This document shows, piece after piece, positions 8,642-16,479 of a DNA stretch of 64,000 bases. The translations under genes were made by a program, and so were the position numbers. The DNA is taken from assembly GCA_024236495.1 (NCBI GenBank), contig JACKKJ010000005.1, positions 120,254 to 184,253 on the forward strand, given 5' to 3'. The DNA is from Paracoccaceae bacterium. GTDB lineage: Bacteria > Pseudomonadota > Alphaproteobacteria > Rhodobacterales > Rhodobacteraceae. How positions within the stretch are numbered: position 1 is the stretch's first letter; each line of letters starts with the position of its first letter. The notes beneath the pieces are model-generated. The model saw only the letters and a list, made by a program, of their open reading frames with translations, made no database searches and had not been told where the DNA came from.

Positions 8642-8960
8642 GCACCGCACCCGCTGGCACCCGGTGCCCGCTGCGGGAATGGCGGTCGCGGCGCTTGCCG
8701 TGTTGGCCGCCTGCGGCCCGATGTCGGTCGAACGCGCCGAAGACGCCTGTTTCGAACGGGCGCGCCTTGCCGCGGGGCCGCGCGGGATGATCGCCGCCGG
8801 CGCCGGTTCGGGCGGTGCCAAGGCCAAGATCAAGCTTGAGCTTTCAAGCGACTACGTCCTCGGGCGCGATCCGTCCGCGCTTTACGACGCCTGCGTCTAT
8901 CAGAAATCCGGCCAGCCGCCGCGCCAGCCGCTTTACACCCGCCGAGATTGGAAGGGATAA
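8622..8960 (+). CDS. Small lipoprotein in the sdh operon
   Basis: 112 residues with a signal sequence ending in a lipobox (AVLAACGPMS, Cys about residue 31). The mature chain has a conserved-looking segment VERAEDACFERARLA and KIKLELSSDYVLGRDPSALY, then DACVYQKSGQPPRQP near the end; the two Cys could pair. It overlaps the previous gene by 20 bases and ends three bases before sdhB, so it is translated as part of the sdh message. Similar short lipoproteins occur between sdhA and sdhB in related genomes as I recall, but no function is known. Confidence 0.75.
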   Translation: MCAAGSKHRTRWHPVPAAGMAVAALAVLAACGPMSVERAEDACFERARLAAGPRGMIAAGAGSGGAKAKIKLELSSDYVLGRDPSALYDACVYQKSGQPPRQPLYTRRDWKG

Positions 8961-8963
8961 GTC

Positions 8964-9740
8964 ATGGTCCAGTTCACGCTTCCGAAGAATTCGCAGATCC
9001 GGGTCGGCAAGACCTGGCCGAAGCCCGAGGGCACGAACATCCGCAAGTTCCAGATCTACCGCTGGAACCCCGACACCGGCGAGAATCCGCGGGTCGATAC
9101 CTATTTCCTTGATATGGACAAGTGCGGGCCGATGGTCCTGGACGCGCTGATCAAGATCAAGAACGAGGTCGACCCGACGCTGACCTTCCGCCGGTCGTGT
9201 CGGGAAGGCATCTGCGGATCGTGCGCGATGAACATCGACGGGATCAACACGCTGGCCTGCATCTACGGCCTCGACGAGGTGAAGGGCGACGTGAAGATCT
9301 ATCCGCTGCCGCACATGCCCGTGGTCAAGGACCTGATCCCGGACCTGACGCATTTCTATGCCCAGCACGCGTCGATCATGCCCTGGCTGGAAACGAAGAC
9401 GAACCGCCCGGCGAAGGAATGGCGCCAGTCGATCGAGGATCGCAAGAAGCTCGACGGGCTTTATGAATGCGTCATGTGTGCGTCCTGTTCGACTTCCTGT
9501 CCGTCCTATTGGTGGAACGGAGACCGCTACCTTGGCCCGGCCGCGCTCCTGCACGCCTATCGCTGGATCATCGACAGCCGCGACGAGGCGACGGGCGAGC
9601 GGCTGGACGAGCTTGAGGACCCCTTCAAGCTCTACCGCTGCCACACGATCATGAACTGCGCCAAGACCTGCCCCAAGGGGCTGAACCCGGCCAAGGCCAT
9701 CGCCGAGATCAAGAAGATGATGGTCGAGCGGGTGGTGTGA
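8964..9740 (+). CDS. sdhB: Succinate dehydrogenase iron-sulfur subunit
   Basis: 258 residues. The [2Fe-2S] ligands are in SCREGICGSCAMNIDG (about residues 78-93) with a further Cys in TLACIY; the [4Fe-4S] and [3Fe-4S] sites are CVMCASCSTSCPS (about 169-181) and CHTIMNCAKTCPKGLNP (about 226-242). It carries electrons from SdhA flavin to the membrane quinone. It closes the sdh operon 3 bases after the small lipoprotein gene. Confidence 0.97.
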   Translation: MVQFTLPKNSQIRVGKTWPKPEGTNIRKFQIYRWNPDTGENPRVDTYFLDMDKCGPMVLDALIKIKNEVDPTLTFRRSCREGICGSCAMNIDGINTLACIYGLDEVKGDVKIYPLPHMPVVKDLIPDLTHFYAQHASIMPWLETKTNRPAKEWRQSIEDRKKLDGLYECVMCASCSTSCPSYWWNGDRYLGPAALLHAYRWIIDSRDEATGERLDELEDPFKLYRCHTIMNCAKTCPKGLNPAKAIAEIKKMMVERVV

Positions 9741-9766
9741 GCGGCGGAGGATCGCCTCTGGCCTTG

Positions 9767-9787
9767 AACGGCCGCTAGGCCGTTTCC
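9767..9787 (+). terminator. Possible terminator after sdhB
   Basis: Perfect 7-bp inverted repeat AACGGCC / GGCCGTT with a 4-base loop, 27 bases after the sdhB stop. The T tract is only three bases, so it may be weak or Rho-assisted. Confidence 0.4.
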
Positions 9788-9832
9788 CGGTGTCATGCTA
9801 GCCTGCCCCTGCGCAATCAGGGAGAGGCAGAA

Positions 9833-10990
9833 ATGTCCGGGAACATCACGCTTCTCGTCGGCACGACGAAGGGGCTTTTCCTCGTCGAGGGGGGCAACGG
9901 CCGCACCGGCTGGTCGGTCTCTGGCCCCCATTGCAACGGCTGGCCGATCAACCACGCCGTGGGCGATGCCGACACCGGCACGATCTGGGCGGGCGGCGGC
10001 GGGGACTGGCACGGCGCAGGCGTCTGGCGGTCGGAGGATGGCGGGCAAAGCTGGGAGCTTAGCAAGCTGACCGCGGGCCAGATGGATGACTGGGCGGCGA
10101 ACGACGCCGATTTCGCGGCGATGATCGGGTGGGAGGCGCGGCCCTTGCCCTTCGGCAAGGAGTTCGCGCAGGTCTGGTCGCTTGGGCGCGCGCATGGGCG
10201 GCTTTACGCAGGAACGAAACCGGCGAGCCTTCTGGAAAGCCTGGACGACGGCCGGACCTGGCAAAGGGTGCAAGGCCTGTCCGATCACCCCTCGGCCGGA
10301 AGCTGGCAGCCGGGCGCAGCGGGTCTTGTCCTGCACACCATCGTCGCGGACCCCGCGGACCCGAAAAAGCTCTGGATCGGGATATCGGCGGCGGGCGTCT
10401 TCGCGACCGAGGACGGCGGCGCCACCTGGGAACGCCGCAACCGCCTGTCCAACGCGGAAAGCTGCGCACATCACGATCACCCCGCAGCGCCCCGCGACGG
10501 AGAGACGGGCCACTGCGTGCACAACATGATGCGCGCGCCGGGCACCACGGACGTGCTTTACCAGCAGAACCACCACGGTGTCTGGCGTTCCGCCGACGGC
10601 GGGCGCAGCTGGGACGAGATCACGGCGGGCCTGCCCTCGACCTTCGGGTTCCCGATCCGGGTGCATCCGCGCGACCCCGACACGATCTGGACCCTGCCGC
10701 TGAACGGGGACATGGCGGGGCGGTTCCCGCCCGATGCGGCCTGTGCGGTCTGGCGGTCGCGCGACGGAGGGCAAAGCTGGCAGGCGATGCGGGACGGGCT
10801 GCCGCAGAAAGGGTGCTATTTCACGGTGCTCCGGCAGGCGATGGCGGGCGATGCGCGCGATCCGGCCGGGGTCTATTTCGGCACCAACAGCGGATCGGTC
10901 TTCGGAACCTTCGACGAGGGCGACACCTGGCACGAGATCGCCCGCCACCTGCCGACCATCCTCGCGGTCGAGGCGCTGGACCGTGGCTGA
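9833..10990 (+). CDS. Asp-box (BNR) repeat beta-propeller protein, glycosyl-hydrolase/sialidase-like
   Basis: 385 residues with at least four Asp-box hairpins: SEDGGQSW, TEDGGATW, SADGGRSW and SRDGGQSW, spaced through the chain as in sortilin/VPS10-type or sialidase-like propellers. There is no signal peptide, so it appears cytoplasmic. The family is often annotated as exo-alpha-sialidase, but the catalytic Arg triad cannot be confirmed and enzymatic function is doubtful. A His/Cys-rich loop (CAHHDHPAAPRDGETGHCVH, about residues 214-233) could bind metal. GGGAGAGG precedes the ATG. It stands apart from the sdh operon. Confidence 0.8.
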   Translation: MSGNITLLVGTTKGLFLVEGGNGRTGWSVSGPHCNGWPINHAVGDADTGTIWAGGGGDWHGAGVWRSEDGGQSWELSKLTAGQMDDWAANDADFAAMIGWEARPLPFGKEFAQVWSLGRAHGRLYAGTKPASLLESLDDGRTWQRVQGLSDHPSAGSWQPGAAGLVLHTIVADPADPKKLWIGISAAGVFATEDGGATWERRNRLSNAESCAHHDHPAAPRDGETGHCVHNMMRAPGTTDVLYQQNHHGVWRSADGGRSWDEITAGLPSTFGFPIRVHPRDPDTIWTLPLNGDMAGRFPPDAACAVWRSRDGGQSWQAMRDGLPQKGCYFTVLRQAMAGDARDPAGVYFGTNSGSVFGTFDEGDTWHEIARHLPTILAVEALDRG

Positions 10991-11017
10991 CCCCGGGGGC
11001 TGGGCCGGGGGCAGGGC

Positions 11018-11296
11018 GTGGGCTTGATCGCGGCAGCCCGCGCTTGGTGGCTGCGTCAGCGGCCCCGGTTCCGGCGGCTGCTTGCAAAGGTCAACCGCCG
11101 GGTTCCGCCCGGTTTGCGGCTGCTTCTCGGGGTTGTGCTGATGGCGGGCGGCGTCCTCGGATTCCTGCCCGTCCTAGGGTTCTGGATGCTGCCACTTGGC
11201 GCCGGGATCGCGTGGCTCGACCTGCGCGCCATCCGAAAGGCGCGCAGGCCGGCGGCGACAAACGACGATGACGACCGAGGCGGCGGTCGCCCTTAG
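11018..11296 (+). CDS. Small transmembrane protein (PGPGW-like)
   Basis: 92 residues starting at GTG. A basic N-terminus (RQRPRFRRLLAKVNRR) is followed by one long hydrophobic hairpin (LLLGVVLMAGGVLGFLPVLG and FWMLPLGAGIAWLDL) and a charged tail. The LGFLPVLGFWMLPLG pattern resembles small PGPGW-type membrane proteins. It lies 27 bases downstream of the propeller gene and overlaps the convergent SHMT-like gene by 4 bases. Function unknown. Confidence 0.65.
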   Translation: MGLIAAARAWWLRQRPRFRRLLAKVNRRVPPGLRLLLGVVLMAGGVLGFLPVLGFWMLPLGAGIAWLDLRAIRKARRPAATNDDDDRGGGRP

Positions 11297-12612
11297 CCGT
11301 TGATGTAATGGAGCCCCTGGAAGCCGGCGCGAAGCGCGGCGGTTTCCGCCGCAAGGCTTGCCGGATCGTTCGATCGCAGCGCCGCCGCGATCAGCCGGGC
11401 AAGCCGGGGCGCGTCGGCCTCGGTCACGCCGCGCCGGACCAGTTCGGGCGTCCCGATCCTGAGGCCGTTCAGATCGCCCGGCACCTCTGCAATCGGCAGG
11501 CCGATGCCGCACGCAAGGAAACCAGCCTTGCGGAGCGTCTTCGACGCCGTCTGCCCGCCCCCGAAGGCGGCCGCCTCGACGGCGAACTGGTGCGATGCGG
11601 TGGCGCCGCGGGCGCCTGCGAAGACCGGGATGGCTTCGGCTGCCAGGGCCTCGGCCAGGGCGCGGGCGACCGAGATCATCTTGCCCGCATAGGCCGCCCC
11701 GAAGTCGCGCCAGTCCAGAAGCGACATGGCAAGCGCGGCCACCCGACCCGCGTCAAAATTGGCCGTCATGCCGGGAAAGGCGATGTGGTCCAGCGCCTCG
11801 GCGATATCGGCGTGGTTGGTCACGATCAAGCCGCCGGCCGGTCCGCCCAGGCTCTTGTAGGTCGACATCGTCATGAGGTGCGCGCCTTCGGCCAGCGGAT
11901 TGGCCCACTGGCCGCCCGCGATGATCCCGCACTGATGGGCGGCATCGAAAAGCAGCTTGGCCCCGACCTCGTCGGCGATGGCGCGGATTTCCCGGACCGG
12001 ATGGGGAAAGAGGTTCAGCGAACCGCCGATGGTGATCAGCGCGGGGCGGACCCTGCGCGCGAGGTCGCCAAGCGCGTCAAGGTCGACGGTATAGCCATCG
12101 GCATCGACTGGCGCGGGGTGGGTCGTCAATCCGTAAAGACCTGCGCATCCGGCCTTGTGATGGGTGACGTGACCCCCGACAGTCGCGGGCGGCGCGATGA
12201 TCTGGTCGCCTGGCTTCGTCAATGCCATGAAGGCGTAAAGGTTGGCCATCGCCCCCGAAAAGACACGAACTTCCGCGTATTTCGCGCCGAATACCTCGGC
12301 GGCAAGTTCGGCGGCGATCGTCTCGACCTCTTCGATCGCCTCAAGCCCCATTTCGTACTTGTCGCCCGGATAGCCAAGCGAGGGTCGCGATCCCATCCCT
12401 GCCGACAAGAGCGCCTCGGCCCGCGGGTTCATGACATTCGTCGCGGGGTTCAGGTTGAAGCAGTCGCGGTCGTGAATGCGCAGGCTCGCGGCGGCCAGCG
12501 CGTCGATTCGCGCGGCGACATCGGCTGACGGGGCGGCGGTTGCGGCGGCGTGGCGCTGGATCAGCGACTCGCATTGGGCGGGCACCCAGGGTCGGGGGGC
12601 TAGCTGCGGCAT
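11293..12612 (-). CDS. Serine hydroxymethyltransferase-like PLP enzyme (divergent GlyA paralogue)
   Basis: 439-residue fold-type I PLP enzyme. SHMT-like landmarks are LNPATNVMNP, GSRPSLGYPGDKYEMG (about residues 74-89), the cofactor Asp in DAAHQCG (Asp223) and the PLP lysine in STYKSLGGPAGG (Lys253). It differs clearly from housekeeping GlyA (MSTYKSLGGP instead of TTTHKTLRGP), so the amino-acid substrate may differ; alpha-methylserine-type hydroxymethyltransferase or a threonine-aldolase-like reaction are alternatives. AAGGAGAATGCC precedes the ATG. The gene is divergent from a LysR regulator that probably controls it. Confidence 0.82.
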   Translation of the reverse strand: MPQLAPRPWVPAQCESLIQRHAAATAAPSADVAARIDALAAASLRIHDRDCFNLNPATNVMNPRAEALLSAGMGSRPSLGYPGDKYEMGLEAIEEVETIAAELAAEVFGAKYAEVRVFSGAMANLYAFMALTKPGDQIIAPPATVGGHVTHHKAGCAGLYGLTTHPAPVDADGYTVDLDALGDLARRVRPALITIGGSLNLFPHPVREIRAIADEVGAKLLFDAAHQCGIIAGGQWANPLAEGAHLMTMSTYKSLGGPAGGLIVTNHADIAEALDHIAFPGMTANFDAGRVAALAMSLLDWRDFGAAYAGKMISVARALAEALAAEAIPVFAGARGATASHQFAVEAAAFGGGQTASKTLRKAGFLACGIGLPIAEVPGDLNGLRIGTPELVRRGVTEADAPRLARLIAAALRSNDPASLAAETAALRAGFQGLHYING

Positions 12613-12634
12613 GGCATTCTCCTTGGTTCGGTCG

Positions 12635-12674
12635 CATTTGACCCGGTCCGGGTTGCACGGGCAAATGAGATTTG
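12635..12674. promoter_or_regulatory. Nested inverted repeats in the SHMT-like/LysR divergent promoter
   Basis: The 95-base intergenic gap holds three symmetrical elements: CATTTG (12635-12640) paired with CAAATG (12662-12667), the perfect dyad ACCCGG-T-CCGGGT (12641-12653) between them, and CAAAT-GAG-ATTTG (12662-12674), which contains the T-N-A spacing style of LysR sites. A role as operator for the adjacent LysR protein is inferred from position and symmetry. Confidence 0.5.
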
Positions 12675-12707
12675 TAATATTTTAGGCGTAGAAATTCTGA
12701 GCCATCC

Positions 12708-13577
12708 ATGCCGGTTTCCCCGCCACCCCTGAAGGGCCTGCCGCTTAACGCCCTGCGTGCCTTCGAAGCCGCCGCCCGGCTGGGCGGGTTCGCGTCGGCG
12801 GCGGCGGAACTGGGCGTGACGGCGGGGGCCGTGACCGCGCATGTGAAGTCGCTTGAGGAAACGCTGGGTGCCGCGCTTTTCGAACGTCATGCGAAAGGCG
12901 TGCGGCTGACCGCACTGGGCCAGCGCGTCCTGCCGGAATTCACCGGCGCCTTCGACCAGCTGGGCCTTGCTGTCCAGCGCCTGCGGGCCGAGGCCGCGCC
13001 ACGGCTTGTCCATATCGCTGCGCTTCCCGCCATCGCACAGCTCTGGCTGTCACCGCGACTGCCGGCGATCCGCGCCGCCGCGCCCGAAATCACGGTGTCC
13101 ATCACCGCGATGGAGGCGCCGCCGGACCTCAAGCGCGCGCCGTTCGATCTGAATCTCTTCTTCCGCGATGACGACCTCGGCCGTCGCGTCGCCGATGACG
13201 AGATCTTTCCGGTCTGCGCGCCCGGCCTGGCCGCGCGCCTGTGCAACCCGGATGATCTGGCCGAAGTGCCTTGCCTTTCGGATGCGGTCTGGTCCGGGGA
13301 CTGGCAGGCCTGGGCTGATGCCGTCCGGCCGGGCTGGGCCTTCGTGCCGCGCGGGCCGGTCTATTCGCTGTTCGCGCTCGCGGTCGAAGAGACGGTGAAC
13401 GGCGCGGGCGTCCTGATGGGGCACGCGCCGCTTGTCGCGCAGCATCTGGCATCAGGCGCGCTGGTCGCGCCCTTCGGCCATCGCCACAGGCTGCGCCGGA
13501 CGATGCGGCTATGGTCGGCGCGCCCGCTTCGGCCCGGTTCGGCCGCGGCCCGCGTCGCCGACTGGCTTTCGGCCTAG
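12708..13577 (+). CDS. LysR-type transcriptional regulator (GcvA-like)
   Basis: 289 residues. The winged helix-turn-helix occupies the first 65 residues (LNALRAFEAAARLGGFASAA, then AELGVTAGAVTAHVKSLEET), the arrangement of GcvA/AmpR-type regulators, followed by a periplasmic-binding-like effector domain. It is transcribed divergently from the SHMT-like gene across a symmetrical intergenic region, the usual LysR layout, so it probably senses a serine/glycine-type metabolite and regulates that gene. The stop codon overlaps the convergent deoD stop by two bases. Confidence 0.9.
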   Translation: MPVSPPPLKGLPLNALRAFEAAARLGGFASAAAELGVTAGAVTAHVKSLEETLGAALFERHAKGVRLTALGQRVLPEFTGAFDQLGLAVQRLRAEAAPRLVHIAALPAIAQLWLSPRLPAIRAAAPEITVSITAMEAPPDLKRAPFDLNLFFRDDDLGRRVADDEIFPVCAPGLAARLCNPDDLAEVPCLSDAVWSGDWQAWADAVRPGWAFVPRGPVYSLFALAVEETVNGAGVLMGHAPLVAQHLASGALVAPFGHRHRLRRTMRLWSARPLRPGSAAARVADWLSA

Positions 13578-14278
13578 GGAAACGCCGCGTTAAGCGCGAT
13601 TTCCACCATGTCGCCAAAGCTTCGTTCCCGGTCTTCCGCCGGCAGCGCCTCGTGCGTGATCAGGTGGTCCGAAATCGTCAGGATCGCCAGCGCCCGCGCG
13701 CCAAGACGGGCGGCGACCGTGTAAAGCTCCGCCGCCTCCATCTCGACGCAGAGGGTTCCGTGCCGGGCCAGCATCTCGGTCAGGTCGGGGCGTTCGTCGT
13801 AGAACACGTCTGACGAATAGATGCCGCCGACATGGGTCGTCGTCCCTTTCGCGCGGGCGGCTGCGACCGCGTTTTCAAGAAGACCATAATCGGCGCAGGG
13901 CGCGAACTGCATTTCGCGGAAGAACCCGCGCGACGGCGTGGCCATGGTCGAAGCCGTCATCGCGATGACGATGTCGCGGATCTTCACGCGCTCAAGCATG
14001 GCGCCGGCCGATCCGATCCGGATCAGCGTCCGGGCGCCATATTCGCGGATCAGTTCGTTGGCGTAGATCGACAGCGACGGCATGCCCATGCCCGATCCGT
14101 GGATCGTCACCCGGTTTCCCTTCCAGCTGCCGGTAAAGCCCAGCATCCCGCGAACCTCGTTCACGCAGACCGGGTCATCCAGGAAGGTCTCCGCGGCCCA
14201 GCGGGCGCGGCGCGGATCGCCGGGCATCAGGACGGTTTCGGCGATGTCGCCGGGCTTGGCGCCGATATGGGGGGTCAT
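13574..14278 (-). CDS. deoD: Purine-nucleoside phosphorylase, DeoD type
   Basis: 234 residues of the hexameric bacterial PNP family: MTPHIGAKPGDIAETVLMPG at the N-terminus, phosphate-site RIGSAG, purine/ribose site VEMEAAELYTVAA, and ISDHLITHE near the catalytic Asp. It cleaves purine (deoxy)nucleosides with phosphate to the base and (deoxy)ribose-1-phosphate. Start at 14278 chosen because the conserved N-terminus begins there; the longer ORF start adds ten unsupported residues. A functional link with the BMP-type nucleoside transporter 16 kb away is possible but only inferred. Confidence 0.93.
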   Translation of the reverse strand: MTPHIGAKPGDIAETVLMPGDPRRARWAAETFLDDPVCVNEVRGMLGFTGSWKGNRVTIHGSGMGMPSLSIYANELIREYGARTLIRIGSAGAMLERVKIRDIVIAMTASTMATPSRGFFREMQFAPCADYGLLENAVAAARAKGTTTHVGGIYSSDVFYDERPDLTEMLARHGTLCVEMEAAELYTVAARLGARALAILTISDHLITHEALPAEDRERSFGDMVEIALNAAFP

Positions 14279-14376
14279 GGTTCGCCTTTCTGTGCAGGAT
14301 CGAACCATCCTAGCGGCGGGGCAGGGTGCGACAAGCCCGATCTTGGCGCTGGCGCCGCCTTGCGGCGGAGCCGTGG

Positions 14377-16344
14377 TTATTCGGCGGCCTCTGCCTTGGG
14401 TTCGGCCAGCAGCACGATATCGCTCATGATCCGGTTCAGTTCGAAATCCTTGGGCGTATAGACCCGCGCGACACCCATCCGGCGCATCGCCTCGGCGTCG
14501 TCATCGGGGATGATGCCGCCGACGACGACAGGCACATGCGAAAGACCGGCGGTTCGCATCCGTTCCATCACCTCCTCGACCAGCGGAAGGTGGCTGCCCG
14601 ACAGGATCGACAGGCCGACGACATGCGCGCCTTCGCTTTCGGCGGCAGCGACGATTTGCGCCGGTGTCAGGCGGATGCCCTCGTAGTGGATGTCCATGCC
14701 GCAATCGCGGGCACGCGCGGCGATCTGTTCGGCGCCGTTCGAATGGCCGTCCAGGCCCGGCTTGCCGACCACGAACTTCAGCCGCCGTCCCAACCGGGAC
14801 GAAACGGCATCGACGGCGCCCCGCAGGTCGTCCAGTCCCTCGGTCCGGTTCGAGGGCGATTTCGAAACCCCTGTCGGCCCGCGGTATTCGCCGTGGACCG
14901 CGCGCATGACGCCGGCCCATTCGCCGGTCGTCACACCCGCCTTCGCGCAATCGACCGAGGCGGGCATGATGTTGCGCCCCTCCCGCGCGGCCAGGCGCAG
15001 CGCGGCCAATGCGGCCTCGACCGCCCGTTGGTCGCGGGCCCGGCGCCAGGCGTCCAGCCGGCCGATCTGGTCGGTTTCCACCTCGGGGTCCACGGTCAGG
15101 ATCGCCCCGTCGCCGGCAGTCAGCGGCGAGGTTTCGCCCGCCTGCCAGCGGTTCACGCCGACCACGACGGTATCGCCGGCCTCGATCCGGTTCAGGCGCT
15201 CGGCATTGGCCTCGACCAGTCGGCCCTTCATGTATTCGATTGCGGCGATCGCGCCGCCCATGCCGTCCAGCACTTTCAACTCGTCGCGCGCACCCGCCTT
15301 CAGCGCCTCGACCCTGGCCGCGATCACCGGGCTGCCGTCGAAAAGGTCGCCGTATTCCAGAAGGTCGGTCTCGTAGGCGAGGATCTGCTGCATCCTGAGC
15401 GACCATTGCTGATCCCAGGGCCGGGGAAGCCCCAGCGCCTCGTTCCAGGCGGGCAGTTGCACCGCGCGGGCGCGGGCGTTCTTCGACAGCGTGACGGCCA
15501 GTGTCTCGAGAAGGATTCGGTAGACGTTGTTTTCGGGCTGCTGTTCGGTCAGGCCAAGGGAGTTCACCTGAACGCCGTAGCGGAAGCGGCGGAACTTTTC
15601 GTCCTCGATGCCGTAGCGGTCACGGCAGATCTCGTCCCATAGTTCGGTGAAGGCGCGCATCTTGCACAGTTCGGTGACAAAGCGGATTCCGGCGTTCACG
15701 AAGAACGAAATCCGCCCGACCATCGCCGGAAAGGCGGCGGGATCGACCTTGCCCTTCAGGTCGTCCAGGACGGCGATTCCGGTGGCGAGCGCGAAGGCCA
15801 GTTCCTGTTCCGGCGTGGCGCCCGCCTCCTGCAGGTGGTAGGAACACACGTTCATCGGGTTCCACCTGGGCAGGTGATCGGCGGTGTAGGCCGCGACATC
15901 GGTGATCATCCGAAGCGAGGGCTTCGGCGGGCAAATGTAGGTTCCGCGGCTCAGGTATTCCTTGATGATGTCATTCTGCACGGTTCCTTGCAGTTTTCGA
16001 ACATCCGCGCCCTGTTCTTCCGCCACCGCGATGTATAGCGCCAGTAGCCAGGGTGCCGTGGCGTTGATCGTCATGGAGGTGTTCATGTCTTCCAGCGGAA
16101 TCGCATCGAACAGCGACCGCATGTCGCCCAGGTGGCAGACCGGAACCCCGACCTTGCCGACCTCACCGCGCGCAAGTTCGTGGTCGCTGTCATAGCCCGT
16201 CTGGGTCGGCAGATCGAAGGCGACCGACAGGCCGGTCTGTCCCTTGGCAAGGTTCGCGCGGTAAAGCGCGTTCGACTTCGCAGCCGTGGAATGGCCCGCA
16301 TAGGTTCGAAACAGCCAGGGCTTGTCGCGCGTCGCCTCGGTCAT
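14377..16344 (-). CDS. ecm: Ethylmalonyl-CoA mutase, coenzyme B12-dependent
   Basis: 655 residues, the usual Ecm/MeaA length. The N-terminal TIM-barrel part shows PWLFRTYAGHSTAAKSNALY, AFDLPTQTGYDSDH and NTSMTINATAPWLLALYIA; the C-terminal cobalamin domain carries the DxHxxG motif in GLDGHSNGAEQIA (about residues 525-537) plus LSILSGSHLPLVEEVM and GGIIPDDDAEAM. It converts (2R)-ethylmalonyl-CoA to (2S)-methylsuccinyl-CoA in the ethylmalonyl-CoA pathway. GGAGG stands before the ATG. It is divergent from the acyltransferase gene and less than 2 kb from ccr, which makes its precursor. Confidence 0.96.
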   Translation of the reverse strand: MTEATRDKPWLFRTYAGHSTAAKSNALYRANLAKGQTGLSVAFDLPTQTGYDSDHELARGEVGKVGVPVCHLGDMRSLFDAIPLEDMNTSMTINATAPWLLALYIAVAEEQGADVRKLQGTVQNDIIKEYLSRGTYICPPKPSLRMITDVAAYTADHLPRWNPMNVCSYHLQEAGATPEQELAFALATGIAVLDDLKGKVDPAAFPAMVGRISFFVNAGIRFVTELCKMRAFTELWDEICRDRYGIEDEKFRRFRYGVQVNSLGLTEQQPENNVYRILLETLAVTLSKNARARAVQLPAWNEALGLPRPWDQQWSLRMQQILAYETDLLEYGDLFDGSPVIAARVEALKAGARDELKVLDGMGGAIAAIEYMKGRLVEANAERLNRIEAGDTVVVGVNRWQAGETSPLTAGDGAILTVDPEVETDQIGRLDAWRRARDQRAVEAALAALRLAAREGRNIMPASVDCAKAGVTTGEWAGVMRAVHGEYRGPTGVSKSPSNRTEGLDDLRGAVDAVSSRLGRRLKFVVGKPGLDGHSNGAEQIAARARDCGMDIHYEGIRLTPAQIVAAAESEGAHVVGLSILSGSHLPLVEEVMERMRTAGLSHVPVVVGGIIPDDDAEAMRRMGVARVYTPKDFELNRIMSDIVLLAEPKAEAAE

Positions 16345-16479
16345 GGGGGCCTCCTGAATCGCGTGCGTAACTTTATTTCGCAGATGCAGAGATAGGCGAC
16401 ATTTCGTGACCATGTCAATTCGCTGCATCGCGGCATCACGGGATTTACCGCGCCGCGCCGACCTGTCACGGTCCCAACC

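Noticed and set aside
14353..14372. GC-rich hairpin CCGCC/GGCGG after ecm as terminator
   Set aside because: Short stem, no T run in the transcribed direction; not distinguishable from GC background.
16383..16429. GATGCAG/CTGCATC inverted repeat between ecm and the acyltransferase gene
   Set aside because: Seven-base arms 33 bases apart are expected by chance in this composition.
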